The position numbers and the translations under genes were made by a program. Under the pieces are notes generated by a model that was not told where the DNA came from, did no database searches, and worked only from the letters and a program-made list of their open reading frames with translations. From Calothrix sp. 336/3 (GTDB lineage Bacteria; Cyanobacteriota; Cyanobacteriia; Cyanobacteriales; Nostocaceae), in assembly GCF_000734895.2 (NCBI RefSeq), contig NZ_CP011382.1, positions 4,938,700 through 5,002,699 on the forward strand: a stretch of 64,000 nt of DNA, in the 5' to 3' direction. Shown here piece by piece: positions 44,790-52,744 of this stretch; positions within the stretch are counted from its first letter, which is position 1; every line of letters begins with the position of its first letter.

Positions 44790-46289
44790 CTACTTCAGTG
44801 CTAATTGGGGAGTCACGACTTTCTCAATCGGTGGAACTGTCGCTACCATGGCTGTAGTTGTGGTTTCTGTCCATTTCACTAGCCAAACAGGTTGAATTCC
44901 CAGGAAGATAATCAAGGCTGCCAAAATAAACGCGGGCATTTTTTCTGACCACATAACTTTGGGATAATACGCCTGGTTATTATCGAGTCTGCCGAAACAG
45001 GTGCGGTTCAGAAGAATGACGAAATAAACCGCAGTTAACCCGGTGGCAACAACACACAGCAGTGTGGGAATGGGGAATACTGAAAAACTGCCTTGAAAGA
45101 CGATAAATTCCGCAATAAAACCTGTCATTCCTGGAATACCGGCACTTGCCATCCCACTTAGAACCAGCAAAGCACTAATTAGAGGTAAACCACGAATCGG
45201 ACTCATTAAACCATTAAGTTGATCGAGTTCGCGGGTTCCCACCTTTGCTTCCACCACACCTACTAGGTGGAACAGAATAGCCAAGATAATTCCATGGCTA
45301 AACATTTGAGCAACTGCACCAACCATGGATAAAGCTGTACTCGCAGCAGCTGCCAGGAGGATGTATCCCATGTGACCGATGGAACTATAGGCAACCATGC
45401 GCTTGATATCTTTTTGGGCGATCGCCACCACAGCACCATAGATGGCACTAATAGAACCCCAAATGGCTAGGGTAGGAGCGACAGTACTCCAAGTTTCCGG
45501 GAATAACACCATCCCAAACCGTAACAAACCATAGGTTCCGAGTTTAGCTAAGACACCACCTAATAAAATGGCGATCGGTGCTGAGGCTTCTACATAGGCA
45601 TCTGGGAGCCAAGTATGCAAGGGTATGAGAGGAATCTTGATGCCAAATCCCAGAATAATTCCACTCAACAGAATTAACTGTAAACCTGCTGATAAGGTTT
45701 GGGTAGAAATTGCATTGTAGTTAAAGCTACCAGCACCAGTTAACCACACAATACCCAGAAAACTTGCCAGGATTAAAGCACCAGAAACGGCAGTATAAAT
45801 TAAGAACTTAATCCCTGCATAGCTGCGTCTTTCTCCTCCCCAAATGGAAATCAATAAGTAAAAAGGAATTAATTCCAATTCGTAAAAGAGGAAGAAGAGG
45901 AGGAGATTTTCGGATAAAAATGCTCCTGCGACACCACCACTAACTAACAAAACCAAAGAGTAGAAAAGTCGGGGGCGTTCTGTTTGTTGACTGCTGCTAT
46001 AAATCGCAATCCAGGTGAGTAGGCTATTTAAAATCAACATCAAGATGGATAGTCCATCTACCCCCAACATATAACTTAAACCTAGGGTTTCATTCCAAGG
46101 TAAATACTCTTCTAACTGCATTCCTGAGTAATGAGTATCAAACTTCAGTAGCAGAAATAAATTCCAGAGTAGAGTAATTCCTGAAAAGAACAATGCTCCT
46201 AAGCGAACACGATTTGCTGGTAAGTTTCGTGGGAATAAAGCTATGATAAGTGATGCGGCAATTGGTAGCCAAATGAGAACACTAAGCAT
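44790..46289 (-). CDS. ndhD: NADH dehydrogenase-like subunit NdhD (CO2-uptake type)
   Basis: The 499-residue antiporter-like subunit has about 14 membrane segments. It shows the proton-translocating family motifs: ENLLLFFLFYELELIPFYLL (conserved Glu), LHTWLPDAYVEASAPIAILL and AQKDIKRMVAYSSIGHMGYI (conserved Lys/His). It forms the distal part of an NDH-1 membrane arm in the thylakoid. Its linkage to an NdhF and a CO2-hydration gene marks it as a D3/D4-type paralog rather than the respiratory D1/D2. It starts 93 bp after the end of ndhF and ends 59 bp before the cup gene start. Confidence 0.92.
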   Translation of the reverse strand: MLSVLIWLPIAASLIIALFPRNLPANRVRLGALFFSGITLLWNLFLLLKFDTHYSGMQLEEYLPWNETLGLSYMLGVDGLSILMLILNSLLTWIAIYSSSQQTERPRLFYSLVLLVSGGVAGAFLSENLLLFFLFYELELIPFYLLISIWGGERRSYAGIKFLIYTAVSGALILASFLGIVWLTGAGSFNYNAISTQTLSAGLQLILLSGIILGFGIKIPLIPLHTWLPDAYVEASAPIAILLGGVLAKLGTYGLLRFGMVLFPETWSTVAPTLAIWGSISAIYGAVVAIAQKDIKRMVAYSSIGHMGYILLAAAASTALSMVGAVAQMFSHGIILAILFHLVGVVEAKVGTRELDQLNGLMSPIRGLPLISALLVLSGMASAGIPGMTGFIAEFIVFQGSFSVFPIPTLLCVVATGLTAVYFVILLNRTCFGRLDNNQAYYPKVMWSEKMPAFILAALIIFLGIQPVWLVKWTETTTTAMVATVPPIEKVVTPQLALK

Positions 46290-46382
46290 CTCGATTTTGA
46301 AGTTTTTACTAAATTACAGCTAGTTAACACAAGGCAGTTAACTGAATAATCTTCATCAGTTAGTAATGACTAGTGAAAATTA

Positions 46383-48242
46383 CTAAAAAATCAGACTTAA
46401 AAACTGGTCACCCCAGTATTGCCAAGTCACTGCCATCCCTAACATTCCCACGCCCAACAAAACAGTGAAAGCATAGAATTGAGTTTGTCCATTGGTGCTA
46501 TATTTCAAACCTTCACCTCCACCAATGGAAGCTAAACCAACTAAGTTGACAATCCCATCTACTACAAAGCGATCGAGAATATCGGCGAGTTTGGAAATTA
46601 AATCCACACTCAGAACAACACTCATCCGATAGAGTTTTGGTGTGTAGAAGTCATAGGCAAAGAGATTTTGCAAAGCTGGTATTGGTAAGCGTATAGGTTT
46701 GGGTATATTACTCAAGTAAATAATGCCACTGAGGCTACATCCAAACACACTTGACCAAATTAATAACAGTGCAATATCTTTGTTTAATTCTGCCCAGCTA
46801 GGGAGTAAAGACATAGTTTGTAAAACCAGAGGTAAGTGAAGATTAAAGGCAAATAAAATGACCATTGGTAATACCATTTGCCAACCCACTTCTGGTGAAC
46901 GCTCACTCATTTGCTTAGCTTTGCCACCAAAAATTAAGCAAAATTCTCTAGTTAAACTGAAAGCTGTTAAGGCATTAACGGTAATAATAATTCCTACTAG
47001 CCACGGTTTAGTTGCCCATAGCCCATCCGCTAGTTTTAATAATGCCCAGAAACTGCCTAGGGGGGGAAAACCAATTAACCCTAATGTCCCCGTAATATAA
47101 GCAATACCAGATATGGGACGACGTGACCATAATCCACCTAATTGGGTGACATTTTGGGTGATGCTGTTCCAGATAACTGTACCAGTACTCATAACTAAGA
47201 GTGCAGCACTTAAAGCATGGGTAAGTACCAACAAGAGTGCAGCTTCATCCTGTTGTGTACCTACAGCAATAAATACTAAGCCCATGTAAGTACTTACGGA
47301 GTAGGAAAGACAACGTTTGATATCAATCTGCGCGATCGCGATTAAGGAACCTCCAACAGCTGTCAATACTCCAATTCCCACCATCACAGTGGAAACAAGT
47401 GGTGAAAGGCTAAATATTGGTTGTAACTTAATTAATACCCACGCACCACTGGCAACTACCACGGAGTTCCGCAAAATTGTACTGGGTATGGGACCTTCCA
47501 TTGCCTCATCTAACCATAGATGCAGGGGAAATTGGGCACATTTACCCATTGGACCAGCAATTAATCCTAAACCCACTAAAGTAATTAATGTCGGATCCAC
47601 TTTAGCAGTGGTTGCCCATTCGGCAATTTCTGTATAGTTCCATGTACCAGTCAGGGGGAAAATTGCTAATACCCCCATCAGGAGGAACAAGTCACCTATC
47701 CGTTTGGTTAAGAAAGCATCCCTTGCACCTGTAACAACCAAGGGTTGACTAAACCATAAACCTACTAATAGGTACGTTCCTAGGGTCAGAAATTCCAATA
47801 TTGCATAACTAAAGAATAAGTTATTGCATAGAGCTAGGGCACATAATCCGGCTTCAAATAATCCTAATAAAGAATAAAAGCGCCCCCATCCCCAATCCAT
47901 TTCCATGTAACCAATAGCGTAAATTTGCGCGAGAAAATTCAAGCTGCAAATTACTAACATGGCACCAATACTTACGGAAGATATTTCAATCTCAATGGTG
48001 AGATTTAACCCCGCAGTGGAAAGCCAAGGAATAAATAACTCCCGTGCTGGCTGATTCCAAATATATATTAAAGCTAAAGCACTATGTAGCACTGCCAGAA
48101 ATGTCATCACCAGATTGACGTAACCAGCAGGTCGTGGACCTGTACGTCGAATAATTCCTGGTGACCAAGGTAGGGCTAAAAGTCCACCAATCAAAGCATA
48201 ACAAGGCACCAACCAAACAGTCTCCAGCAGAAACTGAGCCAT
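46383..48242 (-). CDS. ndhF: NADH dehydrogenase-like subunit NdhF (CO2-uptake type)
   Basis: The 619-residue membrane protein begins MAQFLLETVWLVPCYALIGG and contains FSYAILEFLTLGTYLLVGLW and GPMGKCAQFPLHLWLDEAME. GPIPSTILRNSVVVASGAWV, a variant of the usual GPTPVSALIH-type motif, and IAQIDIKRCLSYSVSTYMGL follow. It is the most distal subunit of the NDH-1 arm and forms the CO2-conversion site together with the hydration protein. The replaced motif and the operon partners identify an F3/F4-type paralog. It is first in the operon, and a LysR-type palindrome lies about 200 bp upstream. Confidence 0.92.
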   Translation of the reverse strand: MAQFLLETVWLVPCYALIGGLLALPWSPGIIRRTGPRPAGYVNLVMTFLAVLHSALALIYIWNQPARELFIPWLSTAGLNLTIEIEISSVSIGAMLVICSLNFLAQIYAIGYMEMDWGWGRFYSLLGLFEAGLCALALCNNLFFSYAILEFLTLGTYLLVGLWFSQPLVVTGARDAFLTKRIGDLFLLMGVLAIFPLTGTWNYTEIAEWATTAKVDPTLITLVGLGLIAGPMGKCAQFPLHLWLDEAMEGPIPSTILRNSVVVASGAWVLIKLQPIFSLSPLVSTVMVGIGVLTAVGGSLIAIAQIDIKRCLSYSVSTYMGLVFIAVGTQQDEAALLLVLTHALSAALLVMSTGTVIWNSITQNVTQLGGLWSRRPISGIAYITGTLGLIGFPPLGSFWALLKLADGLWATKPWLVGIIITVNALTAFSLTREFCLIFGGKAKQMSERSPEVGWQMVLPMVILFAFNLHLPLVLQTMSLLPSWAELNKDIALLLIWSSVFGCSLSGIIYLSNIPKPIRLPIPALQNLFAYDFYTPKLYRMSVVLSVDLISKLADILDRFVVDGIVNLVGLASIGGGEGLKYSTNGQTQFYAFTVLLGVGMLGMAVTWQYWGDQFLSLIF

Positions 48243-48623
48243 TCACTCACCTCTAAATAAGCAGCAAAACTAGGAGCGGTTATTGGAAAACAACCGCTTA
48301 TTTCAAGCAATGCAGGTATGGCAAAGCAGCAAAAATTTACTTTTTCAAATCTATAGTTAGTTAATAGATTAGCCTTATCTGCGACAAAAGGGAATTACTT
48401 GCCTAGATAATTACACGATATTTACTCTAATAAATCCTTATATATTCAATGGATAGGAATATTGAATTATTTTGATAGCCTGGAATCTATAATACTTCTC
48501 GCTATAGTCTGATGAATATTATTGATGTAATCTATGCATCATAGAAACCGATAAATAACATCAATCCACCCATTGTTATGAAAAATGGGATAAGGGGTAT
48601 TTTAAGACAGTAAGAGATTCTAA
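48243..48623. other. Upstream region of the ndhF operon
   Basis: These ~380 bases contain no gene. They hold two listed or notable symmetric elements: AGCGGTT-N10-AACCGCT at 48275-48298, a perfect leader hairpin 33-56 bp before the ndhF start, and ATTCAAT-N10-ATTGAAT at 48444-48467. The rest is AT-rich and should contain the operon promoter. Confidence 0.5.
48444..48467. promoter_or_regulatory. LysR-type palindrome upstream of the ndhF operon
   Basis: ATTCAAT and ATTGAAT form a perfect 7-bp inverted repeat around a 10-base spacer, about 200-225 bp upstream of ndhF. LysR-type regulators bind such sites. CcmR/NdhR, the CO2-responsive regulator of inducible CO2-uptake genes, recognises TCAATG-type half-sites, and TCAATG is present at 48446-48451. 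Binding by CcmR or a relative is an inference. Confidence 0.5.
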
Positions 48624-48785
48624 TTATTTGGATTGACTAATCACTACTAGCGGTAACTGCCCAGTCATGGGGGCAGGTTTCATCTCACCACGAAAATCAA
48701 GTAATTGGACAACTATTAAGTAAACTAGGGCTAAAAGAATAGAGATAGCACCTGTAAGAATAGCGACTATTTTGGAGCGATTCAT
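48624..48785 (-). CDS. Small single-pass membrane protein, 53 residues
   Basis: The 53-residue protein begins MNRSKIVAILTGAISILLAL, continues VYLIVVQLLDFRGEMKPAPM and ends PLVVISQSK. It has one membrane helix (about residues 6-29) followed by LLDFRGEM, a segment I recall as conserved in small cyanobacterial proteins. The ATG at 48785 has no strong ribosome-binding site. It lies upstream of the ndhF operon on the same strand, so it may be read into it, although the two are 381 bp apart. The function is unknown. Confidence 0.62.
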   Translation of the reverse strand: MNRSKIVAILTGAISILLALVYLIVVQLLDFRGEMKPAPMTGQLPLVVISQSK

Positions 48786-48815
48786 AGATTTCGTTGAGTA
48801 TTTATCATATTAAAC

Positions 48816-48886
48816 AAAAAACGCCTGGGAGTGTTACCTTGTTTCCACCCCAGACGCTCTTTGATTTACACTTGCTCCTCACACAC
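48816..48886 (-). ncRNA. Candidate 71-nt small RNA (Yfr2-like?)
   Basis: The minus strand has TTGCCA (complement of 48916-48921), exactly 17 bases, then TATGAT (48893-48898), a near-perfect sigma-70 promoter. Transcription should start near 48886 with GUGUGUGAGGAG. It should end at a 9-bp stem GCGUCUGGG/CCCAGGCGU, with an inner GUG/CAC stem and a GGAAACA-containing loop, followed by six Us. There is no useful open frame (the GTG after the AGGAG is followed by a stop). The GGAAACA loop and the 5' sequence complementary to the Yfr1 core CUCCUCACAC suggest a Yfr2-type RNA. The RNA gene call is firmer than the family. Confidence 0.65.
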
Positions 48887-48892
48887 GAATCT

Positions 48893-48921
48893 ATCATACC
48901 ACCGATAAACTACCTTGGCAA
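48893..48921 (-). promoter_or_regulatory. Sigma-70 promoter of the candidate small RNA
   Basis: The -35 box TTGCCA (5 of 6 to consensus) and -10 box TATGAT (5 of 6) are separated by 17 bp on the minus strand. The predicted start is about 7 bases beyond the -10 box. Confidence 0.65.
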
Positions 48922-49019
48922 GTCCCTGGATAGAAATTTCGATTAAAATAAAATTATTGGGGTAATTATCTCTGAAAGTAAGTTCTGATGGGCGTTTTAC
49001 CTTCACTATTCCATTGACA

Positions 49020-49358
49020 ATGACCCAAGAAAAAGACATAGCACAACAACTTCAGGAAATTTATCATCTCAAACCGATACATTTTGCTGACTTAATTAGA
49101 GCGTCACAGCTAATTTTTGACCCGACGGGTGGGGTTTCGGGGATTGTGAGATACGTGGATTGGCAGGAGTTTGGTATTCCGGAAGCAGTTATAGAAAATC
49201 TCCAAGAGTTGGGTAAGGAGTACCGTTATGCTTCTCCCCATGTACCGATAGATATTATCTGGGGAAAATTAACTGCTGAAACCCGTACATGGTTTATGGA
49301 AAATAAGGATGATTTGTGGGTTTTTGAGGAAATATTTCCGGCGTTAGATGAGGATTAG
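49020..49358 (+). CDS. Conserved hypothetical protein, 112 residues
   Basis: The acidic soluble protein begins MTQEKDIAQQLQEIYHLKPI. It has ADLIRASQLIFDPTGGVSGI, VRYVDWQEFGIPEAVIENLQ and a C-terminal TRTWFMENKDDLWVFEEIFP. No domain is recognised; it looks like a compact alpha/beta protein of a cyanobacterial family. I chose the ATG at 49020 over an in-frame TTG six bases upstream. It is convergent with truB across a spacer that contains a 12-bp palindrome, CCTGATATCAGG (49406-49417). No function is proposed. Confidence 0.65.
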   Translation: MTQEKDIAQQLQEIYHLKPIHFADLIRASQLIFDPTGGVSGIVRYVDWQEFGIPEAVIENLQELGKEYRYASPHVPIDIIWGKLTAETRTWFMENKDDLWVFEEIFPALDED

Positions 49359-49453
49359 GGGAGGGAGGAGAATTTAATGAAACCTCGTCTACCTTGAGAT
49401 TGCTTCCTGATATCAGGATGACGGATTTGAATGGTTAAAAAAAACTCCGGGTT

Positions 49454-50344
49454 TCATGACTCGAAACTTTCAAATACCATTTGGGGTATTAGTAATTGAC
49501 TGTCAGATTTCCCAATTCCCAGAAACTGACCATTTTCTGCGTAGACTCTGAGGTGCTGGTTGGTATCTAATTCTGATTCTGTGATGGCAACCCGTTGTCC
49601 TTGGCACCATTTTTTGGCGTTGATTGAGGGTAGGGTTATCAGGGGAAGATGTTGGAGGGGTTGATCAGCAAGGAGGGGATGAAAGGTTGCTGTTTGTAGT
49701 TGGGTTTCTAATTCTGAGAATGTCAAACTTTCTGCCAGATGAAAACCACTACTAGATGTCCGTTGTAATTTGGCGAGGGTACCACCAACTGTGAGGACTT
49801 GACCTAAATCGCGGGCGATCGCCCGAATATATGTCCCTGTTCCACAACTAATTGCCACATCTAATTCTGGATATTCTCCCTCTCGCCAGTCTAATACTTG
49901 AATATCTGATACTTCTACAACCCTAGCAGGGGCTTCAACGATTTCTCCTTGACGTGCCAAATCATACAAACGTTTCCCCTGAACTTGAATTGCGCTATAG
50001 CTGGGGGGAATTTGGGTGATTTTGCCACAGAATTGAGTTAAGGCGGTTTTTACCGTTGCTAGGGATAAATTAATAACAGGTTGTTGAGCAATAATTTCTC
50101 CTTCCATGTCATCAGTTGCTGTACGTATGCCAAAACGAATAGTTGCTGTATAAGCTTTTTCTCCTGGTAGGTATTGTAATAGTCTTGTTGCCTTACCGAG
50201 GGCAATGGGTAATACTCCGGTTGCTGCGGGATCTAGGGTTCCTGCGTGTCCCACACGCTTAAGATGAAGTAGTTTACGGGTTTTGGCAACACAGTCATGG
50301 GAAGTCCAGCCAAAAGGTTTGTGAAGATTGAGAAAGCCGTGCAT
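49454..50344 (-). CDS. truB: tRNA pseudouridine(55) synthase
   Basis: The 296-residue enzyme begins MHGFLNLHKPFGWTSHDCVA and has the catalytic Asp38 in VGHAGTLDPAATGVLPIALG. It also has TIRFGIRTATDDMEGE, KITQIPPSYSAIQVQGKRLY and SCGTGTYIRAIARDLGQ. It makes pseudouridine 55 in the T-loop of tRNAs in the cytosol. The C-terminal extension (about residues 235-290) resembles a small PUA-like domain. All active-site motifs are intact and the start is conserved. Confidence 0.95.
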   Translation of the reverse strand: MHGFLNLHKPFGWTSHDCVAKTRKLLHLKRVGHAGTLDPAATGVLPIALGKATRLLQYLPGEKAYTATIRFGIRTATDDMEGEIIAQQPVINLSLATVKTALTQFCGKITQIPPSYSAIQVQGKRLYDLARQGEIVEAPARVVEVSDIQVLDWREGEYPELDVAISCGTGTYIRAIARDLGQVLTVGGTLAKLQRTSSSGFHLAESLTFSELETQLQTATFHPLLADQPLQHLPLITLPSINAKKWCQGQRVAITESELDTNQHLRVYAENGQFLGIGKSDSQLLIPQMVFESFES

Positions 50345-50476
50345 AGTTGTGTCAATTTTGAATTGACGTGAAGGGTTATTGTTTGATTGTTTCTAGAATT
50401 CAGTTAAATCCCATGGGAATCATATTTAATTTTCCAAAATCATTCTGGTATTTTCCAGATTCTACAATCAGCTAAA

Positions 50477-51427
50477 TTAACTAACTCCCAAATTTCTATC
50501 TGACTCACCTGTTGCTTCTTGGTGAATAGGAATAACTTTATGGAAATTGGTATATTCAAAGTAGCGATCGCCGTTGGGTGACTTGTAGATAATATCCATT
50601 AAACGGTGATTGAATAAGACTTCATTGGCACTATAAACGTGTCGCAGGTTGATTGTATAAGCGACAGTTTCATCAGTACCAGTCAGGGAAATAATGATTT
50701 GGGCGTGTTTTTTGCTTAAGGACTCTGGGGTAGCTGCATAGAGGGGACTCTCTTCTGTGATGGGATGCATTGCTGTCCATGTCAGAGCAAAACTGGGGGA
50801 GCGCGATCGCTGTAATTGCAAATCATAAATGCGATAATAATATTCTCCTTCGGGAGTGATTTCATCCTGGAGCAAATAGACTCGTAATTGTGCTTCTAAA
50901 ATTAAATTACGGCGTTGATTGGCAGCCCGAAACATTAATGTGGGAATACCATGATGGCTAGTAATTACCGCATATTGACTAAAAGTGACCCTTGCATGGG
51001 GTTTAGAAAAGCGGGCAAAGGATAGTCCTGTAACAACAGCAATAGATAATAAGCTGGAAATAGCTTCTAGTAAAACAATAAAATTAGCGTAGGTTGTTTT
51101 CGGGGCAATTACGCCATAACCAATAGAAGCAAAAGTATGGACACTGAAAAAGAAAGCATCCTCAAAGGAACCAACACGTCCCCCCTGTAAACAATCTCCC
51201 CCAGCTAAATACATTAATGCGAATATAATATTAATAAAAACATACACTATTCCCACTACCAAAATAAACCCACTCCAGGGAATAACTAGCATTAAATGGT
51301 AGGGGTCGCGTAAATAGGAATGCCAATTGCCATAGCCTTCCGCTTGCATTTTACCATCTTGGTTTGCAATGCGGATAGAGCGAGGACGGCGAGATAATTG
51401 ATATAGAGAACGTAATCTCTGTTTCAT
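50477..51427 (-). CDS. Inward rectifier (Kir-type) potassium channel
   Basis: The 316-residue protein has an N-terminal slide-helix region with DPYHLMLVIPWSGF, two membrane helices (about residues 48-74 and 113-138) and the pore loop FFFSVHTFASIGYGVIAP with selectivity filter SIGYG at 101-105. An immunoglobulin-like cytoplasmic domain (about 150-300) with RAANQRRNLILEAQLRVYLL follows, as in KirBac channels. It should conduct K+ across the inner membrane and be gated by its cytoplasmic domain. The stop is 132 bp before truB; the fraE stop is 9 bases before this start, so co-transcription with fraE is likely. Confidence 0.92.
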   Translation of the reverse strand: MKQRLRSLYQLSRRPRSIRIANQDGKMQAEGYGNWHSYLRDPYHLMLVIPWSGFILVVGIVYVFINIIFALMYLAGGDCLQGGRVGSFEDAFFFSVHTFASIGYGVIAPKTTYANFIVLLEAISSLLSIAVVTGLSFARFSKPHARVTFSQYAVITSHHGIPTLMFRAANQRRNLILEAQLRVYLLQDEITPEGEYYYRIYDLQLQRSRSPSFALTWTAMHPITEESPLYAATPESLSKKHAQIIISLTGTDETVAYTINLRHVYSANEVLFNHRLMDIIYKSPNGDRYFEYTNFHKVIPIHQEATGESDRNLGVS

Positions 51428-51436
51428 GATTGCATC

Positions 51437-52219
51437 CTAGAATTCTTTGCGGGAGAAAATCAAGATGGCGATCGCCAATAATGCACCAATATAAAGTAAA
51501 CCATAGCCAGCATTACTAATTAAAGTATTTGTGTTAGGTAAAGCGGCTAAACCGTAGACAGCATCATTTTTTAAATCTAACCGTGAAAAGTCTGGTAAAA
51601 TTAGATATATGGCTTTAGTTAAACGTTCAAAATCGGGATTTTGTTCTGCCAACTGACCAAGTTTAAATATTTCCTGGGTAATGTTTCCCATCAAATAAAC
51701 TACTAATGTTAAAGGTGCTGCTAGTAAGGAACTAGTAAAAACACCAAAGGTAATCGCAAAGGCTGCAATCAAAAATAATTGCAAGCAAAGAAATAAACTG
51801 CAAATAATAATACTTAAGGGAAAGTATTCAATTTTTCCCAGTTGTAAAAATCCGATATAAATCGCAGTCATTGCTACCACTAAGGTAGTGATGACACTAC
51901 ATAAACCTAAAAATTTGCCGACAATAAATTCACTTCGGCTCATAGGTTTAGCGAGGAAGACTAGTAAAGTCCGCTTCTCAATTTCCTTATTAATTAATCC
52001 GGTACCAACAAATATCGCTATAATCAAGCCTAAAATCTGCATCACTGCCAGACCAAAATCTAGAAACATTTTGTCTTCGCTAGCAGCAGCAAACTTGGGT
52101 AAAACGTAAAGAGCGATCGCCAAGATAAAAGCATAAAAGCCAATGAGAAACAGAATGCGATCGCGCACCATTTCCCGAAGAACGTTTTGGCTAATAACTG
52201 AAATTCTAGTGATATTCAT
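51437..52219 (-). CDS. fraE: ABC-2 type permease, FraE-like
   Basis: The 260-residue inner-membrane protein has six hydrophobic segments. It starts MNITRISVISQNVLREMVRD and carries GLINKEIEKRTLLVFLAKPM, the ABC-2 permease motif, at about residues 76-95. Length and location match FraE of Anabaena (about 261 residues), the third gene of fraC-fraD-fraE, needed for filament integrity and heterocyst maturation. Here it follows fraD on the same strand, but a 525-bp spacer with a MITE-like element lies between. Its ATPase partner is not encoded nearby. A generic ABC-2 permease would look the same, so the name rests on context. Confidence 0.85.
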   Translation of the reverse strand: MNITRISVISQNVLREMVRDRILFLIGFYAFILAIALYVLPKFAAASEDKMFLDFGLAVMQILGLIIAIFVGTGLINKEIEKRTLLVFLAKPMSRSEFIVGKFLGLCSVITTLVVAMTAIYIGFLQLGKIEYFPLSIIICSLFLCLQLFLIAAFAITFGVFTSSLLAAPLTLVVYLMGNITQEIFKLGQLAEQNPDFERLTKAIYLILPDFSRLDLKNDAVYGLAALPNTNTLISNAGYGLLYIGALLAIAILIFSRKEF

Positions 52220-52744
52220 GAATGGTTCTTTGACTATACAGTAGATAATTGACTAGAAATATTTGCCAGGGTTTGACAAGTAGTTACTTGATATTAATGT
52301 CTCAATATTACAATGTAGAAGAAAAAATATTAGAAATTACACAAAGTGTTTCGGGTATTGTTCGCGTAACTTAGGATGATAAATTGCAGACTGTTTGTTG
52401 ATTTATCAAGGAAATTTGCAGACAAAAAATCTATTCCTATGCGCTTTTCGTAGTGATTTCTAGGTAATTAACTTGATATTCACCTAATAAATCATCTCAG
52501 AGGTTGTTTGAAAAGTCATGTTTGATGTATCAAATGTTTTTTACCCCACCCTAACCCTCCCCTTGCAAAGGGGAGGGAACCGGATTTTTCTTGTTTCCAC
52601 CCTTTACAAGGGGGGACTAAGGGGGGTAAAAATGTTATAAAAATGACAAGATACCACTTTTCAAACATCCTCTCAGATAGGAGTCATCCAAAAACCTCCA
52701 TTAATTAAGATTTTTGGAAAATACTCTTCACTGATGAATTAGGT
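52220..52744. other. Spacer between fraD and fraE
   Basis: No gene was found in these 525 bases. About one third is the MITE-like element listed at 52501-52671. The remaining sequence to the left must contain any separate fraE promoter, if the element blocks read-through. No other strong structure was seen. Confidence 0.45.
52501..52671. mobile_element. MITE-like element, 171 bp, with CTCAG target duplication
   Basis: Terminal inverted repeats AGGTTGTTTGAAAAGT (52501-52516) and ACTTTTCAAACATCCT (52656-52671) match at 15 of 16 positions. The element is flanked by CTCAG on both sides (52496-52500 and 52672-52676). The interior holds a second inverted repeat, TTTTTTACCCC...GGGGGTAAAAA, with CCCTCCCCTTGCAAAGGGGAGGG, a sequence type widely dispersed in cyanobacteria. 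It has no coding capacity. A CTNAG target is typical of some IS5-family transposons, which may mobilise it. Confidence 0.85.

Noticed and set aside
48871..48890. A Yfr1 gene on the plus strand, suggested by CTCCTCACACAC
   Set aside because: The plus strand lacks a terminator hairpin after this motif, and Yfr1 genes are usually found elsewhere. The minus strand has a promoter and terminator, so the motif is read as its complement in another RNA.
49377..49457. Inverted ATGAAACC/GGTTTCAT ends around the spacer between the 112-residue gene and truB
   Set aside because: Only eight bases pair over an 80-base span and no target duplication is visible. The inner palindrome CCTGATATCAGG is real but lacks a T-run, so no element or terminator is called.
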